Origin: Pseudopyrenochaeta lycopersici
Taxonomy: Eukaryota; Ascomycota; Dothideomycetes; Pleosporales; Pseudopyrenochaetaceae
Length of the DNA: 64,000 bases
Direction of reading: 5' to 3'
Assembly: GCA_003313425.1 (NCBI GenBank)
Contig: NHZP01000009.1
Location: 434,001-498,000 of the forward strand
In this document: in pieces, positions 45,644-59,004 of the stretch
Position numbering within the stretch: the first letter of the stretch is position 1
How the letters are laid out: each line of letters starts with the position of its first letter
Program-made: the position numbers and the translations under genes
The notes under the pieces: model-generated
The model's database searches: none
The model's input: the letters and a program-made list of their open reading frames with translations, nothing else
Told to the model about the DNA's origin: nothing

Positions 45644-47483
45644 TTAGCCCAAACATAGTAAATTTGATCCAAGAGCTGTCGTGCTGCTTGCGGGACTGAG
45701 CATCTCGTCCCACCAGCCATCACAGCGATGGCAAGAACCATCCTGGCCAGCGAGCCAGATACGCATGCCACTGATACGCTTCAGCACAGCTGGAAGTGTG
45801 TTTTTGTCGCCCTCTCGAATTGGTACAACACGCTGATAGAGGCGGTCGCGCTTGTCTGAGTTGGCGGTAACGGCGGCGATGAAAAGAGGCCAAACAGGGT
45901 AGATAGCAGTGTAAAGAGCACCTTTAACGGGCAATGAGAGCAGAACGGTGTGAAGAGCATCAGAGAGCTCAAGGATCGAAGGATGGAAGCGCGTCAGGCT
46001 GGACGAACTGTTAATGGAGATCAAAGGGCAATAAAGGAAGGCCACGTACCCATATATTCTGCAGCGCAGATAGATAAGTGCTGCTAGGCGGAAAGATTTA
46101 GCTGTGGCGAGCAGGACTTCCTGCTCTGAACTCTGCAACTCAGCCGTCCACTGGTTCAGATTCTGAAGTTGGGTCTCTTGCAGTTGGGCGTACATGACTT
46201 TGTCCGGGCAGTCATTATTCGTTGCAAGTGAGGTTATGGAGGAGATCAAGAAGAGCAGTTGAGGTGAAAGGCCAAGAATGCCGCAGATCTTTTGTGCTTC
46301 ATTCGGTGGCGTACCTTCATACCAGTTACTTGTCTCGAGTGAGTGAAATTGCGTAGATTGTAATGTGTAAGTTGTTTGTGCTGTACGGGCTAGGACAAGC
46401 TGAGTACGAATAAAAAGCGCTGGGTCAGAGTGATGGTTAATGAAATTAGATGGTATCGAATCGAAGATGTTGGCGTGACAAGACCAACAGATGGGAGAGT
46501 CTTCCTGGTTGATCGCGCCGTGATGCATCAAAAGCATGCTGGTAGCGAGCGCACCATCATAGTTTTCTCCAATGCTAATCTGGGTCGCGAGCGCTTTCAG
46601 TGCTTGCGTGGAGTAGTATAGCTCAGCTTGGTGGAATGCTTCTTTACGCCCAGGAAGGTACTCGCAAATGTACGAGGCTGCAAGGCTTAGAAGAGCATAC
46701 CTTGTGCTCAGACACGTATTTCCCAGTTTCAGCAATGATACATAGGTGTTTGATCGCGTCGCAACCGTGCGACCTGGGCAGATGCCGTGGATGTAGAAAT
46801 CTGTAAGGGTTTGCTCGATATCGTTGCCCCATGCAGCGCTAGACGGAATATACTTGATTAGGCTAGCGAAGCCATTTTCTTGCGATGAGTTACTGTCAAG
46901 CGAGTGAACAGATTGAGGAGTGAACGGGCTGCTAGAGCGCGATCGCAGAGGATCCATTTCTGCGATTGTTGAGTTCACTAGCTGTATCAGCATTCTATAT
47001 TTGTTGTTCGGTCGCACAAAGCTTACCCTTCATGCCTGTCAGATCAGACAGCTCACACAAGAAGTCTTGACATGCGTCTGCCTTTGACCGCTGGATGTAC
47101 TGTATTCTTTGGATCACAAGAGTGACCGCAGCAGCATCCTGAATGAGCGAGAGGTATGGTTGTTGCTGCTGCAAAGTTGCTTTGAACTTCTCAAATTGTT
47201 TGCTGTTCAGTTCACCCAGTCGCCAGTAGAGCTGTCCGAGAACTTCCAGTAGGACGACACCTGGACCTTCTGTGACCATCCACTGCCGTATCACCAGCAA
47301 GTTCCTCCTGCTATTCCTTTGATTACCCTCGGTCGGTAGATCTACCACTCTTCCGAGCAGTCTGTCGATGTGGGTGCAGTCCAGACTTCCGAAGTCAGGC
47401 GACATGGCCAGGTGCTGTAGGGCATCGTTGGATGCCTCCAAAGCCTTAGTGAGTCGTCTATCTGCGTCCATTTCAAAGTGCAC
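45644..47483 (-). CDS. Fungal transcription-factor-like domain protein without visible zinc cluster
   Basis: Two exons, 47483-47027 and 46959-45644, giving 590 residues. The second exon (from KEMDPLRSRSSSPFTPQ) resembles the fungal-specific regulatory domain usually found behind a Zn2Cys6 cluster: DFYIHGICPGRTVATRSNTYVSLL, ALLSLAASYICEYLPG and a long helical remainder with YGYVAFLYCPL. The first 150 residues are helical (RLLGRVVDLP, VVLLEVLGQLYWRLGEL) and contain no CX2CX6C pattern. The upstream 350 bp on this strand were also scanned without finding one. It could be a DNA-binding-less coregulator, have a missed upstream exon, or be a truncated regulator. It lies in the gene-poor interval and is not next to the PKS. 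Confidence 0.65.
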
Positions 47484-50400
47484 CAGTGAGGTCGCAGAAA
47501 GACCTGATGCGTTATGACGATCGAATCTAGAGTGAAATCAAAGGCTGAACTAGAGTGCTCGTATCCTTTCAAGATAAGAAAATTGGAGGCCAAGTGAAGA
47601 ATTGGACTGATGTGTAAGTATAAAGTCTGTCGCTTTCGAGGATTGTGGTCTGTCTACCAAGAATGTGGGAGAGAAGGGCCTAGTAATACCCTTGCCAAAC
47701 GCCCAGGAAAAGAGAAGGAAAGAGGAATAGCGTAGCGCGCTGTCGATGCATGGTTTGAAACGCTTGAGTTTGCGCAGTATAAACAGATGAGGCTCCGCCG
47801 CGCTGGCCAACCTGCAGACTGAGAGGCTGATCTTACACGGGGCAAATGGTCTGTGTGGCCGGTTAAGTCCCCGACAACAACGCCCAGATCGGTCTTACCG
47901 CTTCTGCCAAAGAGAAGATGTGGAATAAGCTTAGCCTTTTAGCTCGTGTACAGAAATGATGCTGGTGAAACTCTGACAGGAGGAGGCACTATGTCATTGG
48001 GCCACAGTCAGCGTAAGGCTGGAAGTTTGGGCCTATTCACGGCGATGCAAAAGCACACAGTGAGTGAGCCAGCTCCAAATAGTGCCTGGCGCTTGCGAAA
48101 ATTGGGTTAGGCACGGAAGCTTGAAATGCAGATCCTAAATTGTATGCTTTCCGAACCGCGGGGATCGTGGTGCTTGATCCCGTGACGGCCTGCATAGAGG
48201 CCGGGAATGTAGAACACCTTATAGTGCTATGGACGAGGGACGGACTTGCCAGTGAGAAACGTTCATCCCAATCCAACGAAAAAAGCCATCTTTTCTCGTG
48301 GCTTCGCTTAGAGCCACTAGTCTCAGATCGACCGCAAGGGTCTATGTCTTGACCCTGTCACAGTTTAAGCTCACCCTCCGCCTCGGGCATCCACCCGGGA
48401 ACCATTATCCTCGTATTCCGCTTTTTTCGCAAAATACACGTCCTCTAGAACCATTACGCATCGGGTCCGAAATCCGGTTGGGTGTGAAACTCCCGCTCCT
48501 CTTGGCCCTTCCGCCCTTCGCTGGTGTATTCCGCTAGGTATCTGCATCCATCATACGTCGTTGATGACAGGCCTTGCGGGCCTAATCCAAGGCCGTCAAC
48601 CAACCAAGGCTAGTTTGAGATTGGGCTAGTTCCGGAGGATCTGCGATGACAGCGCTGAGGTTAGTCCTCTCGGTGCCAATGGCCGCTCGCTAAACGTATG
48701 AGCCATTCCCATCCTTCCTCCCCAATGGAGAACCCACTCTTAAGCTTGTTCCACATTAGAGAAGTCCCAATTTGATAAAGGTCTGGCCGCGACGATCGAT
48801 ACGAGGGAGAGTACCGCTATCAAGGATTAGCACTACTATCCCTGAGGAGAAGTCAGATTCGGTATCAGGAATAGAGCTTTTCCAGCGAGGCCTAGGGCCA
48901 TACTCTTTACGAGGTCCGTAAACCCATCCCTTCGCTATTCGCTGCTAAATGCTAATGGTCGCTACATCTATCCCTTCTCGGGACTTGAATCGCTTCGCTT
49001 TCTCTTGCCATTTCAGCCGACGAAAAGCAGCGTTGAGTATGATAGTGAATCTTGCCTTGTTTTAGTTGTCTCAATTGCACATATCTGGCCATTTTTTTTC
49101 GGGCTGCGTTCACAATGTGCACAACTTAACACCAATTTCTTCAACACCCTCTGCGATGGCTCTGCCGATCTTATGCTTATTTCGCGCAAGAATATCGTGC
49201 AGCTCAAAGAAGCGGTAATATCACCCAAAGCCAAGGATTTTCAATCTAAGGCCCACACCCTGTTGTCTCATGAAGCACATTGCTCTATTTGCGCGTGACG
49301 GATTTAGCTCTCATATATTGTGTTTGATCCAGAAACAGACCTACATCATCTATGGCTTTGCTGGACCAGTCCCAAAGAGACCGATGAGACAAACACTGGA
49401 CTCCTAGAAAAGACAACAGGCTCTCAAGCAGAGTATGCTTGCGGATGGACAAAATCGTATGTGTGTAACAGAATGGCGAAGTACGTCTTCGCATAGCTGT
49501 AATGTTTGTATGCCTGAGTCTATCATGATCTGTTACTGCCTAAAGCTTTACTTGGCAATGGAAGGATTGTAAGGACTAGAGAAAGTTGTTTTGGATACCT
49601 TGGATACCAAGAACAAGCTCACCGGTCTCTGGTCTTGGGAGCAAGTCCAAGAGGGGCCCGGAAGATGTTTCGCATTGGCGCGGAACTCTGATCCTACGAC
49701 AGGCTCCACAACATATTTCTTGGCTGTCTTGACCCAGCAATGCATATTTTCGAAACGATTTGCTGTGTGGTTTTGAATTCTGCTGACGGTTACATTGGAC
49801 TGATCCCATGTCTTAGGCTATATTCGCGATCGGCATACCCCCATATTCGTGCACGCTTTTGAAAACAAAAAACGCAAATACTGCACACAGCAGGTGAGTA
49901 GACAAGGCCTTTGCATATTGCCAATCTTAATGAATCTAATTGTATGCATCTCCAAATAGCAGGTCTTGCAGAGAGCACGTGTGTGTTCTCTCAATCACGC
50001 TTACCTGCGGTTCAGAATTGCGTTTGCAGGCACACACAGGGTCAAAATTCTGGCAGGCTTCTACCTGTCTTCTCTTCACCACATATCCCTGACATGCACT
50101 TCACAAGTATCTACCGGAATAGAGCTCCGCCGAGCCGGAAATATACAACACCGCCGCATCCTTACAGTGCGCGAGTAGCGAGGTGGGAGAGCACATTTTC
50201 AAGCTGACTGGCTATTCTACCGCCGAAGTGTCGCTTAACCTTGGAGCTTACACTCTACACACAGCCCATATGCCGAATGCAAAACATTATGCATCGCCGC
50301 CGGTGACGCCGCGCACTGGCATTAGGGATTTACCGTGCCCCAGACGTGATCAGTAACTTTTTGCCGCTCGAGCACGCAAGCACAAAGCTCAAGGGCCAGC

Positions 50401-52549
50401 CTTCAGCGTTGCGAAATATGCGGCGCTGACAGACCTTGCTGATTGATGGCGATCTCCATTGAAACTTATATTACCCGACGCTCTGGACGGACGTGCAGCA
50501 TTACTCGCATCAGAGAAAATACAGCTCAAGTGTAATGGATGCCGCTCAGCTTGTGGTGTGATTTTGTGCAACTATCGTACAGTGGTCTAGCAGCTGGTAT
50601 GTGTGTCACGCACAGTACCAACATCCGAATATGCTTCTGCAGTACATATACCAAAGTGCATCAAAACGCACATCATTCCTCTTTTCCGTTGGTCTGTTCT
50701 GTTTCAAACCCTTCTAGCTGCCTTCTACGGTGCCCGGCGTGTTAGGGCGCTCTACGCTTTGGCTCAAGTGTGCCTCTGCGCTCGACTTGAGCCCCGGCGT
50801 CAGCTGGCTGTCGTAGATTCAGCCCACTGTGGCTTCCTCGTTATGCCCGTCACCTGCGGTTTTGTTATGTGAGATTCGTGGAACAAAGCCAAGAGGCAGC
50901 GGAACTTGGCCTATTCTTAGGTCCGCCGCCGAGAACAGTGGGTAGGGCTTGGTTCTGTACTACGAAAGCTGTTTGGGATCACCTGCACCTGGTAGCTGGA
51001 TGGGAATGTCCAGAAAAGTGGTCAGCGGAACGAATGCGTAATGACAGTAAACCTTGGTGCCCCACCGAAGATGAGTGAGTCAAGCCACTGTTGAGCCACC
51101 TCTAAAGACTTTAGTTGATCACATCTTTAAGTGCTCAAATCAGGGTATTAATAGCACTTCTGCCTCCGATCAGTTCGCTAAAAACCATCCTCTTTGTGCC
51201 TTCCTGGAAAGTCACTGTTCTCAACCTCTCGTTACACCCCCACCTAAATCCCTACTAACATTTGCTATACCTCTGTCTTCACAATACAGACAGGCAGCAT
51301 AGGAGACTTCCCCATACAGAATCGCTTTCTCATTTTCTAGCAAGAGCCCAAACTTCCCATCACACGGGACATGGAAGATATCACTCCCTGACACAATTAG
51401 ATGTCTTTCATTTCTCTCATTTCTCCCTTTCCTGCCCTGAACACCTTTTCCGGTCGTAACAAAGATAACTACTAAAGCTTCTAGTGACAATCTCCCCTCG
51501 TTCATACGGGCTCCGGCCTACACCATCCGTCGACCTACACTTCCGATCCTCATTTCCTCCCTCGACGCGTTACACACAATATCAAGTGTCAATACACTCA
51601 AATGAGGCGATGAAGCATTTCGATATGCCTTCTCCACGAGCCCATCGAGGTCAGCTTCGCAAACCCAGCCATCTCAAAGCAAACTCTACAAGTGGATTTG
51701 TCCACTATACAAGTCAGGTTATCATTGATGAAGCTCAAGAACAAGCCATCATCATAGGACATGTGAAGGCCTGCACGAAATGTGGAACAAAGGCGCAAAG
51801 CGTTACTCATTTACTTTCTCTTTTCGTCCATCTATATCCATTCCACAATAAGTCATTATAAGCTCCTATGTACGCCTGGATGCTCAAGTGTATTCAATCA
51901 CTAATTCCATCACCGGTCCATGATATCGTCGCATAAAATATTGGTCGAAAAGGTAGCAAAAGGCCGATGAAAACACTGTGACATCCATCAAGAGCAAGAC
52001 AGGTTCCAATCCCTGGATTAAAAACGTTCGGAAATAATCATGATGGCTCCGATCCAACCTCAAAGGCCAAGAGATTCGCCCTTCTCTTTGTTCGCGTGGC
52101 CACATCTCATCCTGAATCGTATCACAAACGGTCAATCCCCAATCTCAAGTCCAATGGTGAGAGATAAGAATCGAAGTGATCTGCAATAGTTTGAAAATCC
52201 TTTCCGTCCGTGCAATTCAACCCCCAAGACAACGGAAAAGAAATGAACTTGGCAAACGGAGGTTGTGTAGCTAAACAAACACTATTGCAAACTCCTAGAG
52301 TTGACTCTCAAGAGGTTACGTTCGGTCGTTATTCGTTGACAGAGTATTATGGTCGTTTGCTCGCTCGCTGGCAGGGTATCTTGACTGGTGTATCTCGGTC
52401 GGATAGGAACCTGCCGATCTTTGGGTGTTGCGAAAATGTACATGGAAAATGGGTATCGATTGAGTCCGGAACGCATGACGAGAGCCCTGGAAAAGACTAC
52501 TCATCGTTGCCACTTCATCTATCTCCTACATTGTGTTGTTTATCTTATT
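47484..52549. other. Largest gene-free stretch in the window
   Basis: 5.1 kb with no recognisable gene on either strand. Short frames such as those near 49005-49298 and 51484-51861 have no family features. No terminal inverted repeats or tandem arrays were noticed by eye. It may be degenerate repeat DNA or long regulatory sequence. Confidence 0.5.
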
Positions 52550-55185
52550 CTAGTGGCTTCCGTTCTTCCTGAAGTTGAGCAATTGGGACAAGCTTGCCAA
52601 ACTGCATCCGCTCTTCAAGAAATCGTGGCTCATCAGCTCTGATGCGCTGGCTCGTGATTTAACGTCAACGCAGAGACAGACGGATAGGAACGCCTTTAGT
52701 TCTTTAGATAGCTTGTCGGGCTTCTTCAGACGGGGAGTGCCATTCGTGGCAATGAGATAGAGGGCCTTGAGAGGCTCTTCGTTAAGGTATGGAGGTTCGG
52801 ATTCAATCATTTCGATAGCCATGATGCCCAGGGACCAGATATCCACCTTGTTGCCATACTCTTTCTGCTTGACCACTTCAGGTGCCATCCAGTACGGCGT
52901 GCCGACCATGGTTGCACGCTTGCTGCGTTGCTCGGTAAGTTTGGCACAGAAACCAAAATCCGCTGCTGGAGGTTAGTGGGGAGGTAATATCGATGACAGT
53001 CGTCGTAGAACATACTAATTTTGACATTACCGCGGCCATCGAGAAGAACATTGTCGCTCTTAATGTCTCGATGGATAATATTCTGTTGGTGCAAGTGCTC
53101 CAGACCCTTACAAGTCTACTACAAGTTAGCTAGATTCTTGCGATTGCTTATCAGAAAATTTACCTCAAAGCAGATGGTCGCAATCTGATCTTCGCTGATA
53201 GAAGGGTTGTTGTCAATGACATCAGTCAAGGCACCACCCTCCATAAACTCCATGACTACCCAAAGTTCTGATTGCTCTTCCTGGAGGAAAGCGTCCAAAA
53301 AGTTAACAATATTGGGATGCTTGCTATCCTTCATAACGATGATCTCATTCACAATCAACTCCTTGCGAGGTTGATTGCGGAGATCCATCTGTTTGATAGC
53401 CACCTGGGCGCGAGGTCCGTTCTCCTGCATGACCCTCCGTGCCATTGGCGAGGTTGCACCCTCACGAATACGAGCAACGTAGACAGATCCACTAGCACCT
53501 TGACCAATCTTCTTCTGCTTGTTGTATGAGTCCAGGGGTCTCTCCTTGGAGACAACCTCCCGAAGCTTGGCCATGACCTCACTCTCAGACATGCTTGACA
53601 TGCGTACATCTTTCCGAGTAGGCTCTTCCTTGGGCTTGCTGGTAAGCGCCTGCTCGGCTTTCTTGATGGCATCACTGACGGGGGCGCCAGTGGGCTTGGC
53701 GACGTTCAATGGTTTAGGCGCCGCAGACGAGCCCTGATATTGCTTTTGCTGCTGAGGCTGCCCATTGGCGGGTCTGACTTGTGGGACTTGGTTGTTTGAA
53801 CCTTTATAGCTGCTGTTCGGCTGAATTGGAGGTCGCTGTTGTTGAGAGGTAGGTATCTTTGAAGATGGAGATGTGCTGTAGCTACCATTTTGCTGTTGCG
53901 GTGCCGGAGGGGCTGGGCGCTGCGCAGCCATTTGGCGCAGAGAGCCTGGAGGCTGCTGCTGTTGCTGCTGGTTCCTGGGTGCACCTGGAGTCGAGGGAGC
54001 CGGTCGACTTGGATTGTAGCGCTGTTGACCAGAAGGGCTTGAATCTCGCGAATCGTAGCCCCCCCCGCCAATCTCCTGTTGGGCAAGTGGAACCTTCTTT
54101 TGGGGTATCGAAGCGTTGTATGCAGCCAAGTCTTCACGTTGTTGTCGCTCATAGTCCTGTCTTTGTCTCTCTCGTTCACGATCGCGCTGCATACGTGCCT
54201 GCTCCTCCTGCCTTCGCCTTTCCTGTTCATAGCGTTCTTGCTGTGATGCGCCATTTTGAGAATTCTGATAACCAGCACCTGGCGGGGTATTCTGGCGGCC
54301 TTGGCTGTAGCTATCCTTGCGCTGGTAAGCACCTGGAGGAGCAGGACGTGGAGGCGCGACAGAGTTTCCGCTACCACCGTAGCCGAGCTGCTTTTCCATC
54401 CCAGCATTGACTGGTGGAGTTGGGGTGAGACTGGAGTACTGCTGGGGATCCTCAGACCGCTTGACTAGTTTCTCGGTATAGAACTCAAGAACCTCAAGGA
54501 CGGCCTTGGGGTTCTTGGCATAATCATCTTTGGTTAGAGCGGATGCAGTGAGAAGCTTTTCCCACTCGACTGGCAGACCAACGAAAGCTCCACTGGTAGG
54601 ATCGAAGCCTACATGTACTCTGTGGGTGAAGTTAGTGGGGTTACTGACGCCGCCCATGCTGGGGCAACGCTGGTAAATGCTGTCGATCCATGAATAAACT
54701 TCGTCGTCTGTCTCGACTTTGCATGTGATGATCTTAGTGGGCCCATCTCGCGGCGGTGAAGAGCCTTTGTTAGAGTTGAGTGACCTTGTGATTTCGAACG
54801 ATAGCGGCTGTGTGTCTGATCGCTCGACGCCAAGAATGTCTCGCAATTGGATTGTGTTGGACACTTTAGAAGCATTAGGGCTCTTGAAGAAATTCAACTC
54901 AAATTCACGCAGCACAAGCCACCGGTCAGCCCAGACGAAAGACTTGAAAAGGCCCTCATCTTTGACTTTGACCATGCCCTCCTTAACCACAGCAGTAGAA
55001 GAAAGACTCTTCTCTGACTGTGTTCGTACTAACGACATTTGCGAGCTGTTGCTATAAGCGGGCGACTGCAGGCTTAGGCCAGCCATATTGCCTGGCAGGG
55101 TGTTGCTGGTGTTTGGGGTGAGGTTGAGGCGTGGAGGAGGTCGCGGTGCAGGACCGGGGTTCATGAACTGTTCGCGCGAATACAT
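52550..55185 (-). CDS. cla4: PAK-family kinase Cla4
   Basis: Cdc42/Rac effector kinase controlling polarity, septation and hyphal growth. Three exons: 55185-53164, 53115-53016 and 52962-52550, giving 844 residues. The ATG at 55185 ([20 protein letters not shown]) matches the usual fungal start. An in-frame ATG at 55248 would add 21 residues. Domains: PH (about 65-180, [18 protein letters not shown]), CRIB ([14 protein letters not shown]), a long Pro/Gln-rich linker with a basic Arg/Glu coiled segment, and a kinase domain from about 570 ([43 protein letters not shown]). All catalytic motifs are present. The PH domain separates it from Ste20. Confidence 0.95.
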
Positions 55186-56697
55186 ACTGGGTGTCGTGGT
55201 CAGCACAGTGACTGGCAGGTGAGAGAGGCTGGTTGCGAGGGAATGCACGGTGTTGTGGGTACCTCAGGATGGGCTGGCTGCTCTAACAGGGGATCCTGAA
55301 AAGACGGCTGGGAGAGATAATGTGGAATACTCACTTGGCGAGACAGTCATCCACAGACTGGATAAAAAGGGTGGTGTATTGTTACAATGCGAGGGTGGGC
55401 GTGTGGTTGCCTCCAGCGCGGCCTGACCGTGGTTGGATGCGGTGAATGGCGGGGCGAGCACTGGCCGTGAAGTGAGCAGGTGGCGGGGCGGGCTCCAGCG
55501 ACAATACAGGCGATGCACGCGGTGAGAAAGACCAAGGATCGTGTCGAGGGCGAGAATTCTCGAAGGCAGCGTCGCGTGAAGTAAGCAGCCGTGCGAGGTC
55601 GGGCTGCAGGCCAGCGGACGGAGGTGCAGTCCTGAAAGCGAGCGAGGGCCGTAACCAATAGTCGAAGTCGCAATGCGCCGAGGGTGTGTCTAACGGCGAG
55701 GAATCCGCATGAAAGAAACGCAAAGCCCGCGTACGAGTGGGAGTACACGCAGCAGAGAGGGTAGAAAAGCACGCAGGAGTCTGGTTCCGGTTGATGTGCC
55801 AACTCTGGTGGAGCCGTCGCTTTGGGTTGAGTTCGAGGGCCTCCAATGGCAGTGCGCTAAAGCAGCAGCGGGAAAACTTGGCACGTGACGTGATTCTCCA
55901 ACTTGACAGAAAGATCCCGCACCAATAGCAGCCCCGTCAGCCAATCAGTGGCTACAGAAAGGGGAAAGAGGACACGGCGTTAGCAACGTGTCTGTAGGGC
56001 AAGCCCAGCGCATACAGAGATTTGCAGAAGCGTTTCATGGCCGAACATGCGCGACAACGGCAAATCGCACCCAAGCGCGGCCGGATTTGGGCGCGGAGCG
56101 GCTGTACAACATCGCCGCCAGCGCCTTCAGCGTTTCAGCCGCTGCTCGTTGAAGCAAGTCTGCATCTGAAACGCTTCCAGGGTGCACCAGGAACCTTCCA
56201 TAGCCGCCACCAGTGCGGATAGAGAAAGTGCGCCGTTCTGTACATCGTCCGCCTGCTTGGCTGCCTACGATACGAACCTCTGCCAGATTTTGAATGGACG
56301 TGAAGTGAACCTGCCGTGTTGTAAACCTAACACCTAACTATAAATATGCGCTAACGCCCCAGCAGCGATGACATTGTATTATCGACTGGGATTTGATCCG
56401 TGACAAATTGGCTCGAACGATTTGTGATGTCTTGTTTCACGCGCCGCTAGATACTCCCTGTACGACATTTCAGGTGTTTCAATCCTCCTGTGGTCGGTGT
56501 TTACAGCCGAATCTACGAATATGACGGCTTCCCTGCTTCCATGCTTGTCGTCGACAGACGTCATGACGACACACACAGTCACACACAATGCAGGGCTGAA
56601 CTGTAAACGAGATTAAGTACAGTGGCGGCCAAAGGGGCACAGCCGCCCGGCTTCCGGATCTGCAGCAAACTGTGCATCTTCATGTCGGTTCTGCCTT
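55186..56697 (-). promoter_or_regulatory. Long upstream region of cla4
   Basis: 1.5 kb between the cla4 start and the stop of the upstream antiporter gene on the same strand. It is unusually GC-rich near 55400-55950. It probably carries the promoter and a long leader, perhaps with an intron. No separate gene is supported. Confidence 0.5.
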
Positions 56698-58585
56698 CTA
56701 CTTCACCCCCCAAACACCAAGCACGTCCCTTCCAGCAACATGCTGTTGCTTGCTCTTTCGTTCTTGCAACTTCTTGACTCGTCGAACAAGCAAACCGACA
56801 CCTAGCGGGCCAACGATGGTACAAAGCACAATGGCCCATGTGACAACAAGAAAAATGTCCGATGGTCCGTCAGATGTCTCGCGGGAAGATGAGAAGATAC
56901 CATTAGACTCAGCGACGCCAGATATCAAAAACCCGATTTCACCTCTAGCACACATGGCAAGCGCAAGGATCAGGGGCGGATGAAGCGAGAGCGGCTTTGA
57001 CGGGTTCCTTGAACTTCGTGGCCCGCATCTCGCTGTAGTTGCTGAAGCTGCTTCCACTGGGCTGTTCGCACTTTCCTGTGTTGGAGATGTCGCATGGTCG
57101 TTCCTTCCCCACAAGTGAGGCAGGAAAGGCACCTTGACTTTTGTCCGTAACCACCCTACAGCTTTCTTGCCTGGGGTCAAGGAGAATCTGACCAGCCAGA
57201 GGCCGCAAACCAATTTGGCAAAAGCCATGAGAGTCGTGTAGACAAGACCTCGCCAAACAATAGCTCCACGGAACATGCGGGTGATTGGAATAGAGAAGCC
57301 GATAGACGCGAAGAACAGGGGCTGTAGAATCTTAGATACGGCTGGTTGGTAGTATCGCCGATATATTGTTGAACCACTTGTGTTTGGTTCATGGCTAAGG
57401 GCATGTGCTAGAGGGTTTCTCGGTTTCGCAGACTGATCTTCCGCCTTGTCTAAGTGGTCTCGTGGCCCAATAGGAGCGATATCGTCATTACTTCTTAATG
57501 TGGAATGTACCGTGAGTGCCTCTTCACGACCAGTAGGAGTGCTAAGGCTTGTCGTCTCATTATCTCGTGGAGAGTGAGATAAGAGAGAGCTTGTGGTAGG
57601 ATGTGGAACCTCTGAATCCCACCAACTTATAGCAGCCCCTGCAATATATGCGGCAAACAGGTTTGACGTCCCAGCATAGGAAGCGCCAGTCACGAGTCCT
57701 ACCAGGAGCATGGTGTGGATTATGAACGCCATCTGTGGCTTCTGAAGAAGCGTGTTGATACTTGCGGCCAAGCGCGCCTCACGATAGGAATTGAACCAAG
57801 AGGTGAAGGGCTTGATGACGAAGAAACAGACAATTGGGACACAGACTGCAAACGCAATAGACACAAGGAGAGGCCGTACAATAGTGATTGGACTAAAGTT
57901 ATCGTCACCTAAGTTCGAGATGACCTGCACCATGACAAGGCCAACGACATCATCCATCATAGCAGCGCTGGTCAGAACGACGCCGAGCCGAGAGGCTGAG
58001 AGGCCACTTGAACTCAGGACAGTGAAAGTTGTACCCAAACTTGTTGAGCATAGTGCCGCACCTGCTGCGAAGGCTTGAACTGGAGTAGCTTTGAGAAGAT
58101 CTTGAAGAGTATACGAAAGGCCGATAGGAGCGGCAATGCCAGTGATTGCAACGCCACAAGAAAGCAGCAAATTAGCTTTGAGAGACTGAAACGAAGTATG
58201 TAGACCACCTTGGGAGTGTTAGCAGGATGTAATGTTTGTAATTGCTTCTTATGCGCCAACAGCTGTAACGGTTCTTTCAACTTCGACTGACGTCATCACT
58301 GGTCGAGATAAAGGATGAAGGACAAGAGGCCATACCTTCAAAGACCAGCAATATCAGACCCAGGTAGCCTAACTGCACCATAGTCTCTTCGACACTCACA
58401 GAGAGCCATTTCGCTCCCGGTGTGCCCCAAGCAATGCCAACGAAGACCTGTCCTAAAAGCCCGCAATACAGAACCCTGTCCAGTGCGACGTTGACAACGT
58501 TGAGCAAAAGCAGAAAAAACGTTTGGACTACGATGGTCGTTATGTCCGGCTCGTGGTAAGGCAGAGATGGGGCATTCTCCGACAT
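56698..58585 (-). CDS. Monovalent cation/H+ antiporter (Na+/H+ exchanger family)
   Basis: Membrane exchanger of Na+ or K+ for protons. Two exons, 58585-58336 and 58208-56698, joined through a 127 bp intron to give 586 residues. About twelve hydrophobic segments are visible. The ion-binding Asp pair typical of electrogenic CPA2-type antiporters is D169-D170 in AAMMDDVVGLVMVQ. GTTFTVLSSSGLSASRLGVVL precedes it. A hydrophilic loop of about 100 residues with HPTTSSLLSHSP lies between the sixth and later helices, and ALAMCARGEIGFLI is the conserved late helix. It resembles fungal sodium/hydrogen exchangers related to KefB and NapA. It is divergent from the alpha-actinin gene. Confidence 0.88.
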
Positions 58586-59004
58586 ATTACAAACAAGGAC
58601 GAATCAACAATCAATATGCATGCGGTGTCTGCTGATTCGTGCTTCATGTGCTTGCTCTACGGGACAATTGGAAACGACTGACTGGGGCTCAAATGCATGC
58701 GTGGCACCTCCCTTTTCGAAGCAATATCGACTTTAGCCTGCTCGACGAAGTGTGGAAGAAAGGCTTGATTTCGCAAGAAAAGGTTTGCCCAACAAGAAGT
58801 TGACTTCAGCAGCGACAGGTGTACGTCTAGCTCCAGGGGCCCCGCGACAACAGCCGAGTCCGCGCCCGCCGCCCGCCATCGATTGTTTTGGCCAGCGAAA
58901 ACAACCAACAACCACAAAGCGAGCACCAGCAAACAGCCGATCACCGCCCACGTATTCATACTCGCATGCGCCATCTCTTGGGGCAGCCCTAATGCGCAGA
59001 AAAT
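58586..59004. promoter_or_regulatory. Divergent promoter between antiporter and alpha-actinin
   Basis: 419 bp between opposite start codons. An overlapping minus-strand open frame in it has no family features and is likely chance. Confidence 0.5.

Noticed and set aside
49005..49298. 97-codon plus-strand frame
   Set aside because: No signal peptide, domain or conserved motif; an overlapping opposite frame is also open.
53706..54410. Long frames on both strands within the cla4 linker
   Set aside because: They arise from the CAG-rich Gln/Pro coding sequence; the cla4 frame is continuous and conserved.
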